Shown one piece after another: positions 6,349 through 13,427 of a stretch of DNA of 13,427 bases; positions within the stretch are counted from its first letter, which is position 1, and every line of letters starts with the position of its first letter. Made by a program: the position numbers and the translations under genes. Source of the stretch: JAENWH01 sp038248745. GTDB taxonomy: Bacteria > Bacillota > Clostridia > Peptostreptococcales > Anaerovoracaceae. The notes beneath the pieces were generated by a model. It was not told the origin of the DNA. It did no database searches and saw nothing but the letters and a program-made list of their open reading frames with translations. The stretch spans positions 1-13,427 of the forward strand of contig JBBRXC010000038.1 of assembly GCA_038248745.1 (NCBI GenBank), in the 5' to 3' direction.

Positions 6349-8382
6349 CTATTTTGGTGCAATATGCCAATCCATAAATAAATCTCCGTTAATGGTCACA
6401 TCTTCATTTTTATTAATTCTTAACATACCTTCAGGTGTCCACATATCTATTATTTCAGCATACACAGTGTACTTCCCATCCGGAAACCATAGTTGCGAAA
6501 AATGCACTCGACTCTTATAGGTTGAATACTTATTCTCTTTAAAGGCAAATTCACCATAACCGATTGAATCTAGTAGCCTCCAGTACGTCTCATACTTGAA
6601 TTCTGGAAAATAAGTGATGACATTTTGAGCATTAGTAACATGAGAACTTGGGGCATTGGTCATTGGAAACGTTGAAACATTGGTATTCACACCATAGCCT
6701 GATTTCATAACATCATTTTTAGCAGTTGGGGATTTGCCATCTGGCACCAAAGACATAGTTCCTGTAAGGCTGGCATAATAATTTGTATAGTCATATTCCC
6801 AATGGCCTTCATCAACCCAGTGTCCATGATCAACCCACTCACCATTGTCTACCCATCTATATCTTCTATGTCCGGGACAGTAATCATTGATACCATCTTC
6901 ATCTGAGTCAGCGCAATCATAACTATGGTAATAGGTGTAATAATCTTTTTCCCAATCAGATTCCCATTCCCACTTTGGATGCCATACCCAGTTAGGAATC
7001 CAATTACAATCATACACACCCCAATTGGCTGTGATTTTCTCTGCTTTTACTGGAATATTTGGCATCACAAATTGATCGTTACGGTCATTCGCTGTCGGGT
7101 TCGGTGGCTCACTTAAGCTTAAATCCACGACTTTACCAATTAAAGTAGCACTTCGACTCGTTCCATCAATTTTTGCTGCACTATTCCCGCTTATGTTTAC
7201 CTGTATCATTACATCACTGGGTGTGCTTGGGGTATGCCATTTGAGCCAAACTAGTTCAGAGCCGCCACTGGGTATCACCACTTCAGTGCTTTTGGAATAG
7301 CCATTAGCTGAAATCGTAACCGTTGCGGTGTTTTTAGTTGGATTGTTATATGCAGCTTCACTTTTCTGTCGATTATCCGGTGTAATATCATCACTGGCAT
7401 AAATCCTGACGGAGGTAATAACATCAGTATCTACACGATACTCATAATCATAAACGGTATCGTTTTCTACAACATTTACTGCATTTGCTTTTAAAAGACG
7501 CATCCCCCAACCGCCACCTGCTATGATGCGGTCTAAATCCCAATATACATTATCAGGCAGTGCAGGTGTCACGGGATAACCAAACCAACTTTCCTCTAGG
7601 AAGATTGAATTAGGCAAGTCAGAATGGGTCATGCCTGATATATACTGGCCATCTGAACCACTTCTAAAATTAAAATACCCTAGCTTTTGAGCTAAGGCAT
7701 ATTCAGTGGCTGTAAATGCTAACGTGGTGACACGATCTCTTAGATAAGAAATAATGACTGGTTCGTAAACAATTAGCCATGGTACTTTATTCTGATATTG
7801 ATCATTGATTTTTATTGGTAGTATTTCTTCTGCCGGATAGTTTTTTCTTTCACCTTCAATTGTAAACTTAATGTTTTCAACCATGCTTTCTCTTGAAGTG
7901 CCTTTCTGAATGGCAAAGCCATCAATTAGACCCATTAAAGTTTTCGTATCACCAAAATAAGATTTAACTGCATTAATATTTCCACCATGGGTAATGGGAA
8001 TCGCAGGTGGATTATCCGTAACTACTGTTGGCGCTATTTGAGCTGATAATGAACTTCCTTTTTGATAATTCATTTTACTTTCAGTACCCAAAAATACACC
8101 TGAAGGCATTGTAAAACTAGACATCTTCACATAAATCGGATTTATACCAATCATCTTCCAATCCGTACTTAAATCACTGTTTTTACTTGCTTGGTCTGAA
8201 AGACCAACATAAACTGATACTTTGTACATATATTCACTGTCTCTGTAAAAACCCTTACCGGTCAGTGCAGTGCCAGTATCACCGGTTCCTGTGTCAGCAT
8301 TATCATCAGCATAAACATTCATCGAACTAAAGGATATTGTAATAGCAAGCATTATTATGGATATATTCTTGAATATTTTCAT
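6349..8382 (-). CDS. Secreted Trp-rich surface protein with calcium-loop motif, 677 aa
   Basis: A Sec signal peptide is clear (KIFKN, hydrophobic 7 to 20, VYA cleavage near residue 25), followed by an acidic Gly/Thr linker. The body looks beta-rich; residues about 350 to 420 resemble an Ig-like or adhesion domain (ATVTISANGYSKSTEVVIPS). Residues 454 to 530 are remarkable: clustered Trp (WIPNWVWHPKWEWESDW), a TSP3-like loop DSDEDGIND (492..500) flanked by Cys490 and Cys502, then three tandem six-residue units WVDNGE, WVDHGH, WVDEGH. No C-terminal anchor or sortase motif is visible, so it may be released or bound to the machine. AAGGAG precedes ATG 8382, and a terminator-like hairpin lies just upstream. 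I do not recognise the family; an adhesin or tip-like role in mating contact is inferred. Confidence 0.75.
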   Translation of the reverse strand: MKIFKNISIIMLAITISFSSMNVYADDNADTGTGDTGTALTGKGFYRDSEYMYKVSVYVGLSDQASKNSDLSTDWKMIGINPIYVKMSSFTMPSGVFLGTESKMNYQKGSSLSAQIAPTVVTDNPPAIPITHGGNINAVKSYFGDTKTLMGLIDGFAIQKGTSRESMVENIKFTIEGERKNYPAEEILPIKINDQYQNKVPWLIVYEPVIISYLRDRVTTLAFTATEYALAQKLGYFNFRSGSDGQYISGMTHSDLPNSIFLEESWFGYPVTPALPDNVYWDLDRIIAGGGWGMRLLKANAVNVVENDTVYDYEYRVDTDVITSVRIYASDDITPDNRQKSEAAYNNPTKNTATVTISANGYSKSTEVVIPSGGSELVWLKWHTPSTPSDVMIQVNISGNSAAKIDGTSRSATLIGKVVDLSLSEPPNPTANDRNDQFVMPNIPVKAEKITANWGVYDCNWIPNWVWHPKWEWESDWEKDYYTYYHSYDCADSDEDGINDYCPGHRRYRWVDNGEWVDHGHWVDEGHWEYDYTNYYASLTGTMSLVPDGKSPTAKNDVMKSGYGVNTNVSTFPMTNAPSSHVTNAQNVITYFPEFKYETYWRLLDSIGYGEFAFKENKYSTYKSRVHFSQLWFPDGKYTVYAEIIDMWTPEGMLRINKNEDVTINGDLFMDWHIAPK
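6802..6855 (-). repeat. Three 18-base tandem repeats (WVD-x-G units)
   Basis: Within the secreted protein gene. Codons TGG-GTN-GAY-x-GGN-x occur three times, encoding WVDNGE, WVDHGH and WVDEGH, followed by a half-unit WEYD. The units are diverged at wobble positions, so they are not recent copies. Confidence 0.75.
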
Positions 8383-8400
8383 TTCTAATCACTCCTTCGT

Positions 8401-8435
8401 AAAAAAAAGAAACAGCTCTCGAAAGAAACTGTCTC
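8401..8435 (-). terminator. Intrinsic terminator or attenuator inside the operon
   Basis: On the minus strand, GAGACAG (8429..8435) pairs with CTGTTTC (8409..8415), 7 bp including one G-U. An inner CUU/GAG stem closes a UCGA loop, and eight T follow (8401..8408). It lies 17 bases after the stop of the acidic membrane gene and ends next to the RBS of the secreted-protein gene. It would lower, not necessarily abolish, expression of the second block, or be read through under some conditions. Confidence 0.65.
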
Positions 8436-8451
8436 AACTATAGTTTTGCTC

Positions 8452-9012
8452 CTAAAATTTATCTCCTGTACCCCATTCACCTTCACCTAAATCTGAACCG
8501 TTTAACTCTATCGGCTTTGCTACATTCGCTGGATTCAAAAATGGATTTTCAGATGCTGGTACTAAATTGCTCTCTGCAGGTTGTTCTTCGGTGACGATAA
8601 TGACTTCTTCTGTTTCAACCACCAGTTCTTCCTTTGTATATTCCGGCATGTTAGCCATATCTTCTAAATCATCATTGGTTTGTGGTTTACTTTCTGGCGC
8701 TTCCATTTTAGGCTTCTCCGGTGGTGTAGGTATCGGTTCATTGATCACTACAACCTCAACTTTATCATTTTTAGAAATTGTTATTTTTTCTGGCTCTATT
8801 TCAGCAACTGTTACAGCCACTTTTACAATTTCTGATTTTTCAATGTCATCAACTTGAGGCGCTAATTCAACAGCCACACCTTGTAGACGGTCTATTTGTA
8901 TTTCATTACTGTTTAACTTGGAATAAAGCGTAACCACTAGGACAAGTGCGACTATCAACAAGGATGCACTTACGAATACTCTTTTTTGTTTTCCATTTAT
9001 CTTTTTCATCAT
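8452..9012 (-). CDS. Acidic, Pro/Glu-rich single-pass membrane protein, 186 aa
   Basis: A short basic N-terminus (MMKKINGKQKR), a transmembrane helix (about 12 to 30), then an extracytoplasmic region rich in Glu, Pro and Val. A Pro stretch (PIPTPPEKPKMEAPESKP) is followed by repeated VVETEE/VTEE segments and a distinctive end (ENPFLNPANV, then GEGEWGTGDKF). It resembles the DUF6550-type proteins of clostridial transfer operons in layout; this is from memory and not secure. AGGAGG lies 6 bases before the first of two ATG codons. It follows the pilin-like genes after a 114-base gap that may hold a promoter, and precedes the terminator. Possible role: a periplasm-like spacer or VirB8-like adaptor across the wall; inferred only. 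Confidence 0.6.
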   Translation of the reverse strand: MMKKINGKQKRVFVSASLLIVALVLVVTLYSKLNSNEIQIDRLQGVAVELAPQVDDIEKSEIVKVAVTVAEIEPEKITISKNDKVEVVVINEPIPTPPEKPKMEAPESKPQTNDDLEDMANMPEYTKEELVVETEEVIIVTEEQPAESNLVPASENPFLNPANVAKPIELNGSDLGEGEWGTGDKF

Positions 9013-9074
9013 CTTCGACCTCCTTGATTTTGATTCATAACAAACTAGCTCTCTTATAACTTGTTTTGAATCCT

Positions 9075-9080
9075 ATTATA
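9075..9080 (-). promoter_or_regulatory. Possible -10 box (TATAAT) before the acidic membrane gene
   Basis: A perfect TATAAT on the minus strand in the 114-base gap 9013..9126, preceded by ATATG but with no good -35 at 16 to 18 bases (the nearest TTG sequence, TTGGTG, is only 10 bases away). A TGTTAACA palindrome (9085..9092) lies between. It could be an internal promoter; the evidence is weak. Confidence 0.3.
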
Positions 9081-9126
9081 CATATGTTAACACCAACATT
9101 TTTTATTGTCTACGTTTCACTCATTT

Positions 9127-9648
9127 TTAAAACTTTGGACTATACCCTGCATTAACTTTTAGGCGAATCTCCATAGGCGGTAGGTGTTCCCATCCAAAAG
9201 ATAATGGTACACGTAGCGTTACCCATGCAACAGCTTCAAATCTATTCGCGTTATCATTTAATGCAAAAGGTGCATTTTTAAGTTGAATATCTAAACCAGA
9301 AAGACTGTACTCCAAATATCCACTAGCGTACTTTCTGCCTCCGACAAGTCCTAGTTTGTTACTTAATTTCATCAGTACAGTACCTGTGTCCAAGCTTTCT
9401 TCCCATTGATCTCGATAGTCTAATGTGTAAGCACCTGAATAACCTTCTCTCAATCCGTTATAAACATTGTCATAATTTTCTGTTGCTACAGCAATGACTG
9501 AAGACTGCAAGGCATCTCTTACACCACCGGCAATGATTTGAAGTCTTAAATATTCGCTTACTACGGTAAACAAGAGAATAAGACTTAATACAATGACAAT
9601 AGCAAAGAGTGCTGCATTACCTTGTTTATTTTTTAAGATTTTTCTCAC
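9127..9648 (-). CDS. TadE/TadG-like pilin-like protein, 173 aa
   Basis: A basic N-terminus (RKILKNKQG), then NAALFAIVIVLSLILLFTVV as a hydrophobic helix (about 11 to 31), then an extracytoplasmic domain. This is the layout of TadE-like pseudopilins, with G10 before the helix as a possible processing site. The Glu at +5 usual in type IV pilins is replaced by Phe (NAALF). The C-terminal region (about 100 to 173) is beta-rich and ends AGYSPKF. The start is GTG at 9648, overlapping the DUF4320-like stop by 4 bases (GTGA), with GGAGG 10 bases upstream. It probably forms part of a surface filament or its base with the DUF4320-like partner. Confidence 0.7.
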   Translation of the reverse strand: MRKILKNKQGNAALFAIVIVLSLILLFTVVSEYLRLQIIAGGVRDALQSSVIAVATENYDNVYNGLREGYSGAYTLDYRDQWEESLDTGTVLMKLSNKLGLVGGRKYASGYLEYSLSGLDIQLKNAPFALNDNANRFEAVAWVTLRVPLSFGWEHLPPMEIRLKVNAGYSPKF

Positions 9649-10055
9649 TTATGGTATACCTCCGATCTGCCTGTAGCCTTGGCTGTTAAGGTAATTGGAA
9701 AGGAACCAAACTCAAAAAAGCCAATATCTACAGGTATGGTTAATACCACACTAAAGGCCTCATTCAGTTGAATATTTCCTGATGTTGACCAAGATACGGT
9801 AGGCGTAATGCCAAGACTTGCTTTTAATTCATTTTCCTTTGCTCTAGTTTCTGCGCCGATTCTCCCTTCTATCTCAGCCACTCTCGCTATTTCATTAGCA
9901 AATATATTTAAATCATTTTTGATTACAAAAACTGGATAGATTTTTACAGCCATTGCAATAACCATCATGGTTATAAGGACCACAATGACTGTATCTATAT
10001 ACCCTTCTCCCTTTTTGGATATTAATATCTTAAACGTAACCGGAAAAATTTTCAT
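9645..10055 (-). CDS. DUF4320-like TadE-type membrane/pilin-like protein, 136 aa
   Basis: A basic N-terminus ending KKGEG, a hydrophobic helix (about 20 to 41, YIDTVIVVLITMMVIAMAV), a helical stretch (NDLNIFANEIARVAEIEGRI) and a beta-rich C-terminal half. This matches what I recall of DUF4320, a family found in clostridial conjugative elements beside TadB/TadC-like proteins, and has the general TadE layout. GAGGTGA precedes ATG 10055; the gene starts 15 bases after the TadC-like stop and overlaps the TadE-like gene. It probably acts as a minor pilin. If processed like a pilin, cleavage would be after G16 or G18. Confidence 0.7.
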   Translation of the reverse strand: MKIFPVTFKILISKKGEGYIDTVIVVLITMMVIAMAVKIYPVFVIKNDLNIFANEIARVAEIEGRIGAETRAKENELKASLGITPTVSWSTSGNIQLNEAFSVVLTIPVDIGFFEFGSFPITLTAKATGRSEVYHK

Positions 10056-10070
10056 CTAAATCACCTCTTT

Positions 10071-10943
10071 CTAAAATAGCTTCCCAAGGGTTTTTACAAT
10101 CTCTACAAACATTACCGAAAGATACATCAATAAAAAACAAAAGAGCATGGCAAAAGAATATTTTCTAACTTTACCGGGGCGCTTCATTGCTATGGTTTTA
10201 AGTCTTTGAAGTTCCAACTGTTTTAAATCATGGGACAACATTAGAAAATAAACGCCCCCATCATCTCCTCTTAATACGCCTATGAGACCTCGAATCGTTT
10301 CCGATAGTGTCGGACTGTTCAGCCTAGCTTCAAGTCTTGTAAGCGCAGATTCATAACTGCCGGATTTCATATCTGCCACGGTGATTTCTAGTTCATTTTT
10401 AAAACTCATTCCGGCGTTTTGTTTATATGTTTCTAAAATATTTAATACATTACGACTGGCCTTCAACTCTTGGCACAGTGTTGAAACAAACCGTGGCAAC
10501 TCAAACTCTATTTCTTCTCTTCTATTCCTAATGGCTTCATCTGAACTTCTAATTTCCTTAAAATAAACAGCGACTGCAAGAAATAAAACAACCGGAAAAA
10601 CCATTGGAAATATAAAAATTGCAGGAATGATAAAAAGTAACACCATCCCTGCTTTGATCCATGCTCTTGCAATGAAAGTTTCTGGTGACAGCTTTATATC
10701 TGCAGATTTTAGTGTTGCCGAAAGCCTTCGTTTACTGTAATCCGTTAGACGAATTATTTTAGATGATTTCATCGCCCAAGTATTGATCATCACTTCTATG
10801 TTGTTAGATTTTTTTCTTTTCCTTTTGTCGATAGCATGAATTGCCTTGATTGCTCTGTTTGCTGGTAATTTCAAGAAATCAATTAAAATCAAATAAATGC
10901 CTACAGAAAAAGTGAGGAAAAGTAACATTAAAATTTGTATCAT
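10071..10943 (-). CDS. TadC-like inner-membrane platform protein (T2SS F family), 290 aa
   Basis: An N-terminal transmembrane helix (about 3 to 22), a long hydrophobic region (97 to 127, probably two helices), a cytoplasmic T2SSF-type helical domain (about 145 to 260, with RREEIEFELPRFVSTLCQEL and LARLNSPTLSETIRGL-like elements) and a C-terminal helix (263 to 284). This is the layout of TadC/GspF platform proteins that transmit ATPase motion to pilins. AAAGGAG precedes ATG 10943 by 6 bases, and the TadB-like stop is 13 bases upstream. It pairs with the TadB-like protein and the CpaF-like ATPase. Confidence 0.8.
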   Translation of the reverse strand: MIQILMLLFLTFSVGIYLILIDFLKLPANRAIKAIHAIDKRKRKKSNNIEVMINTWAMKSSKIIRLTDYSKRRLSATLKSADIKLSPETFIARAWIKAGMVLLFIIPAIFIFPMVFPVVLFLAVAVYFKEIRSSDEAIRNRREEIEFELPRFVSTLCQELKASRNVLNILETYKQNAGMSFKNELEITVADMKSGSYESALTRLEARLNSPTLSETIRGLIGVLRGDDGGVYFLMLSHDLKQLELQRLKTIAMKRPGKVRKYSFAMLFCFLLMYLSVMFVEIVKTLGKLF

Positions 10944-10956
10944 AAGTTGCTCCTTT

Positions 10957-11886
10957 CTACCGTCTGTATTCCACAGGTTTTGATAATCTAACGACAGCTG
11001 CTAACGAAATGAAAATCACTGTGGCGCAAATGGCTAAAACTAATTTACCTATGCCCGTATAGATTAACGTATGGAACCAATCTTTATTAAGCATGTACAT
11101 CAGTGGAATATTGCCTATCAATAAAATTGCCAAGGTTACGAATTCTTTAATGGGTTCATACATAAGGTAATCAAGCTCCGCTGATACAATTCGCATATCC
11201 GATAGTTTGGATACAATTGACGGCAGCGTATGTTTCATGTTTTTATCTTCTTGGCAATCAATAAGGGCATCCACCCATTCATGAAAAACTGCACTATCTA
11301 TTTTAGGTTTTAAACTTTCTAGGGCCATCTTTATGTTGGAATTAATAAGTTTGATCTGTGTTAAAAAAACACGAAAAACATCTTGGACTGGCGGATTAAT
11401 ATAATAAATATTTTCATCAATCGCTGTAATAATGCTTTCACTTCTCAGATAAGAGGTTGTAATGATTGATAAAGCCGTTTCTAGTTCGTTGTTCAATCCT
11501 TTTTTCCATTTAGTGGCTGTAAACTTCACATACCAAAAAGGAAGCAGTGAAAAACCAATCGTTAGCACTGGTATTAGAAAAATATTATTCATTGTAATAG
11601 CCATAAAAAAACCGATTACCATAAACACTAAAGAAGTGATGGCAATCAGCGTAAATTGATTTTCTTTATTGGTAATCTTCAAAATATCTTTAGTTTCTTC
11701 GATTAGCTTCTTGATGCCTTTTTTCTTTTTAATTGTGGTCAGTTCTCTAATTCTTGTAACTAAAGGCTTCTCTTTGACTTTCTTTGGCCTCAAAATCTCC
11801 TTAAGTATTTCAACGGGTGAAAGATTAAGTATTAAGAAGAAACCTAACATCATGACACTAAATGCAATAAACAATAAGCTATACAC
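10957..11886 (-). CDS. TadB-like inner-membrane platform protein, 309 aa
   Basis: From the chosen start: transmembrane helices at about 2 to 22, 77 to 97, 103 to 120, 250 to 267 and 278 to 299. The intervening cytoplasmic helices (NNELETALSIITTSYLRSES, VFRVFLTQIKL, HEWVDALIDCQED) fit a T2SSF domain. The start is GTG at 11886, with GGGAGG 8 bases upstream. The more upstream GTG at 11895 overlaps that RBS and is unlikely. The first 8 bases overlap the end of the ATPase gene, so the two are translationally coupled. Together with the following gene it makes the TadB/TadC platform of the machine. Confidence 0.8.
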   Translation of the reverse strand: MYSLLFIAFSVMMLGFFLILNLSPVEILKEILRPKKVKEKPLVTRIRELTTIKKKKGIKKLIEETKDILKITNKENQFTLIAITSLVFMVIGFFMAITMNNIFLIPVLTIGFSLLPFWYVKFTATKWKKGLNNELETALSIITTSYLRSESIITAIDENIYYINPPVQDVFRVFLTQIKLINSNIKMALESLKPKIDSAVFHEWVDALIDCQEDKNMKHTLPSIVSKLSDMRIVSAELDYLMYEPIKEFVTLAILLIGNIPLMYMLNKDWFHTLIYTGIGKLVLAICATVIFISLAAVVRLSKPVEYRR

Positions 11887-13264
11887 TATCCTCACCTCCC
11901 AAGTTGCTTAAGGGCTCAACCGCTAAAATCTGTGACCGGTCTTTAAAACGATCTAATAAGGTTCCTGGCATACCATTTTCCAAAAGTCTTTTTTCAAGAG
12001 ACAGCGAAATATCATTTACCTTTTCATATCTCCCAGTAATTTTTAGTTTTCCATCAATCATGATATTATCCGTTATGTTAAATTTGTAAAGGGTAAGAAT
12101 CTCTCTTGTGCCATCTTCTTTGATTTGGCACTCCGTTATCTCCATAATATGTCTTGAATTATCTTCAAGTTTCTTAGAGAAAGCAACAATGGGGAAGGCT
12201 TCAGTAACAAGATTGTATAAGGTTCTTTCATCCATGTCATAACGCTGTTTACAAAGGGTCACCATTCGATAGTAGGTAGCAATACAAGAACTGGCATGAA
12301 TGGTTGTAGTAACACCGTGGCCGGTACGAGCCGCCTCTTGGGCGAAAAATGCTTCCTCTGACTTCATCTCTGCAACACAAATATAATCTGGATTTACTGT
12401 TAGTCCTGTCTCTAAGAGTTTAACCATGGTAATGTTTTGTTTTGGATCATCGCTATGTCGTGTTACGGTATGAATAACATTATTGATTACTTCTCCTTTG
12501 TCATTTCTTTTAACAAGATTAAATTCTCTTGTGCCATTTTCTATGGTGTATAGCCTCTTGTTATCCGGAAGTGTGGAGAGAATCCAACTCATTAAAGTGG
12601 TTTTACCGCTAGATGTAGCACCGGTAATACATAAACTTTCACCATATCGATGAATAAGACTTAAAAAATCAAGCATCTCTTCATTAGCCGTATCATTCTT
12701 TATAAAATCTTCTTTCACCAGTTTCTTTGGATTTACAATTCGTATAGAAACTGTAACCCCTATGGATGGGTCAACAACCCCTTGTCCAAGGACTGTAACT
12801 CTGATTTTCTCAGATAAATGACCCACTACAATGGGCTGAGAGTTATCCAGAATCATCCCGCTTTTATGAAGTAGTCTTCTGATGACATCAATGGCATGGC
12901 TAGGCGAATTAAAGGACTCTTTTATTGGTATGATTTCACCACTTGAATAAGTAATCTTAATATCATTCCAGGCATTAATGTTCACTTCTTCTATGTCGTT
13001 TCGATATAAATACTTCGTCAAAAAAGAGTACTCTGCCATCTCAGAATAAAGTTCTTCCACCAGTTCATCAAGGCTCATATTTTCTACTGCTAACGAATAA
13101 TCCATCAAATACTTGGTAATATAAGATTTCATTTGGTCCTTTTGCTGTTCATGATCATGAGAAATCAAGATTGCATATTTGCCGGATATATATTCTTGTA
13201 CTTCATATAGGATGTCTGAAAAGTCACGGATATGCTTCGTTGAATCTATAAAAATACCACTCAT
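11879..13264 (-). CDS. CpaF/TadA-type secretion ATPase (VirB11 superfamily), 461 aa
   Basis: Hexameric motor of Tad pili and related secretion systems. Residues 1 to about 195 form the N-terminal domain. The RecA-like core has Walker A GATSSGKTT (215..223), the Asp/Glu box IENGTREF (241..248), Walker B-like YICVAEM (294..300) and the His box TGHGVTTTIHAS (314..325). The usual EVRG/EMR motif after Walker B reads EMKSEEAF, a Lys for Arg change. The 461 residues are within the family's usual length. ATG 13264 overlaps the preceding stop by 4 bases (ATGA). It is followed immediately by its TadB and TadC partners, as in Tad operons. Confidence 0.93.
   Translation of the reverse strand: MSGIFIDSTKHIRDFSDILYEVQEYISGKYAILISHDHEQQKDQMKSYITKYLMDYSLAVENMSLDELVEELYSEMAEYSFLTKYLYRNDIEEVNINAWNDIKITYSSGEIIPIKESFNSPSHAIDVIRRLLHKSGMILDNSQPIVVGHLSEKIRVTVLGQGVVDPSIGVTVSIRIVNPKKLVKEDFIKNDTANEEMLDFLSLIHRYGESLCITGATSSGKTTLMSWILSTLPDNKRLYTIENGTREFNLVKRNDKGEVINNVIHTVTRHSDDPKQNITMVKLLETGLTVNPDYICVAEMKSEEAFFAQEAARTGHGVTTTIHASSCIATYYRMVTLCKQRYDMDERTLYNLVTEAFPIVAFSKKLEDNSRHIMEITECQIKEDGTREILTLYKFNITDNIMIDGKLKITGRYEKVNDISLSLEKRLLENGMPGTLLDRFKDRSQILAVEPLSNLGGEDSV
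11895..11900 (-). promoter_or_regulatory. Ribosome binding site deciding the TadB start
   Basis: GGGAGG on the minus strand, 8 bases before GTG at 11886. It overlaps the alternative GTG at 11893..11895, which is therefore too close to serve as the start. Confidence 0.7.
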
Positions 13265-13427
13265 TTAACCTTCACCCCTCTTTTTAAAAAGCTTAATTTC
13301 ACTCTCTCTGATTTTTCATTATTTGCTTCATCTTCTTGCAAAAGATTTTTTACAAGGTTTTCAACTTCTTGATCATAGCCTTTACTTTCCTTATCTGTTG
13401 AGTCTTCAAATAGTCTTGCTTCTAAGA
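13261..13427 (-). CDS. C-terminus of an unknown transfer-operon protein, partial
   Basis: Open through the right edge, with 54 residues visible: a charged, probably helical tail (FEDSTDKESKGYDQEVENLV, QEDEANNEKSERVKLSF) ending LKRGVKVK. The TGA stop overlaps the ATPase ATG by 4 bases. No domain can be assigned from this part; a SAF/CpaB-like or cytoplasmic assembly protein would fit the position, but nothing here shows it. Confidence 0.6.
   Translation of the reverse strand, partial: LEARLFEDSTDKESKGYDQEVENLVKNLLQEDEANNEKSERVKLSFLKRGVKVK

Noticed and set aside
6802..6855. Tandem repeat as a CRISPR-like or regulatory DNA array
   Set aside because: Repeats are in frame, encode a regular WVDxG peptide and differ at wobble positions, so selection acts on protein.
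8567..8857. Plus-strand Ser/Thr-rich open frame
   Set aside because: It is the antisense of the Glu/Pro/Val-rich stalk gene; the Ser/Thr bias follows from the complementary codons.

Overview
The window is AT-rich DNA from a low-GC Gram-positive bacterium, most likely of class Clostridia. The evidence is strong AGGAGG-type ribosome binding sites, frequent GTG and TTG starts, and relatives of proteins seen mainly in clostridial mobile elements (an assignment from memory, not a search). All genes lie on the minus strand, so the biological reading order runs from the right edge to the left edge. No relaxase, coupling protein, integrase, tRNA, rRNA, CRISPR array or insertion sequence is visible.

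Right and centre (13427 to about 978) hold one long, tightly packed gene cluster that looks like the secretion and transfer module of an integrative or plasmid-borne conjugative element. In transcription order it encodes: the C-terminus of an unknown protein, a CpaF/TadA-type ATPase, TadB-like and TadC-like inner-membrane platform proteins, a DUF4320-like pilin-like protein, a TadE-like pilin-like protein, and an acidic single-pass membrane protein. A hairpin followed by a T tract then separates this first block from the second. The second block encodes a large secreted Trp-rich protein with a calcium-loop motif, a membrane-anchored NlpC/P60 wall hydrolase, a membrane-anchored protein resembling a VirB4 N-terminal domain, a VirB4/TrsE-type ATPase, a 54-residue membrane peptide, a TadZ/CpaE-like atypical ParA-fold protein, and a winged-helix DNA-binding protein. 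Several neighbours overlap by 4 to 20 bases (ATGA or GTGA junctions), which implies translational coupling.

The machine combines a Tad-pilus core (TadA, TadB, TadC, TadE-like, TadZ) with the VirB4 motor and wall hydrolase of a Gram-positive type IV secretion system. The simplest reading is that the Tad part builds a surface filament or channel, the hydrolase opens the cell wall, and VirB4 drives subunit handling or DNA transfer. No VirB6-like or VirB8-like protein, prepilin peptidase or coupling protein is in the window. They may lie beyond the right edge or elsewhere.

Left end (1 to about 880) is a separate transcription unit with its own sigma-A-type promoter: a MarR-like regulator followed by the left-handed beta-helix of a PglD/NeuD-like acyltransferase that runs off the window. 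The two reading frames meet at an AGAGAG repeat in a way that suggests a frameshifted fusion gene. This unit may be cargo or host flank. Three annotated starts (MarR, VirB4, TadB) are placed on internal TTG or GTG codons because of well-spaced ribosome binding sites.
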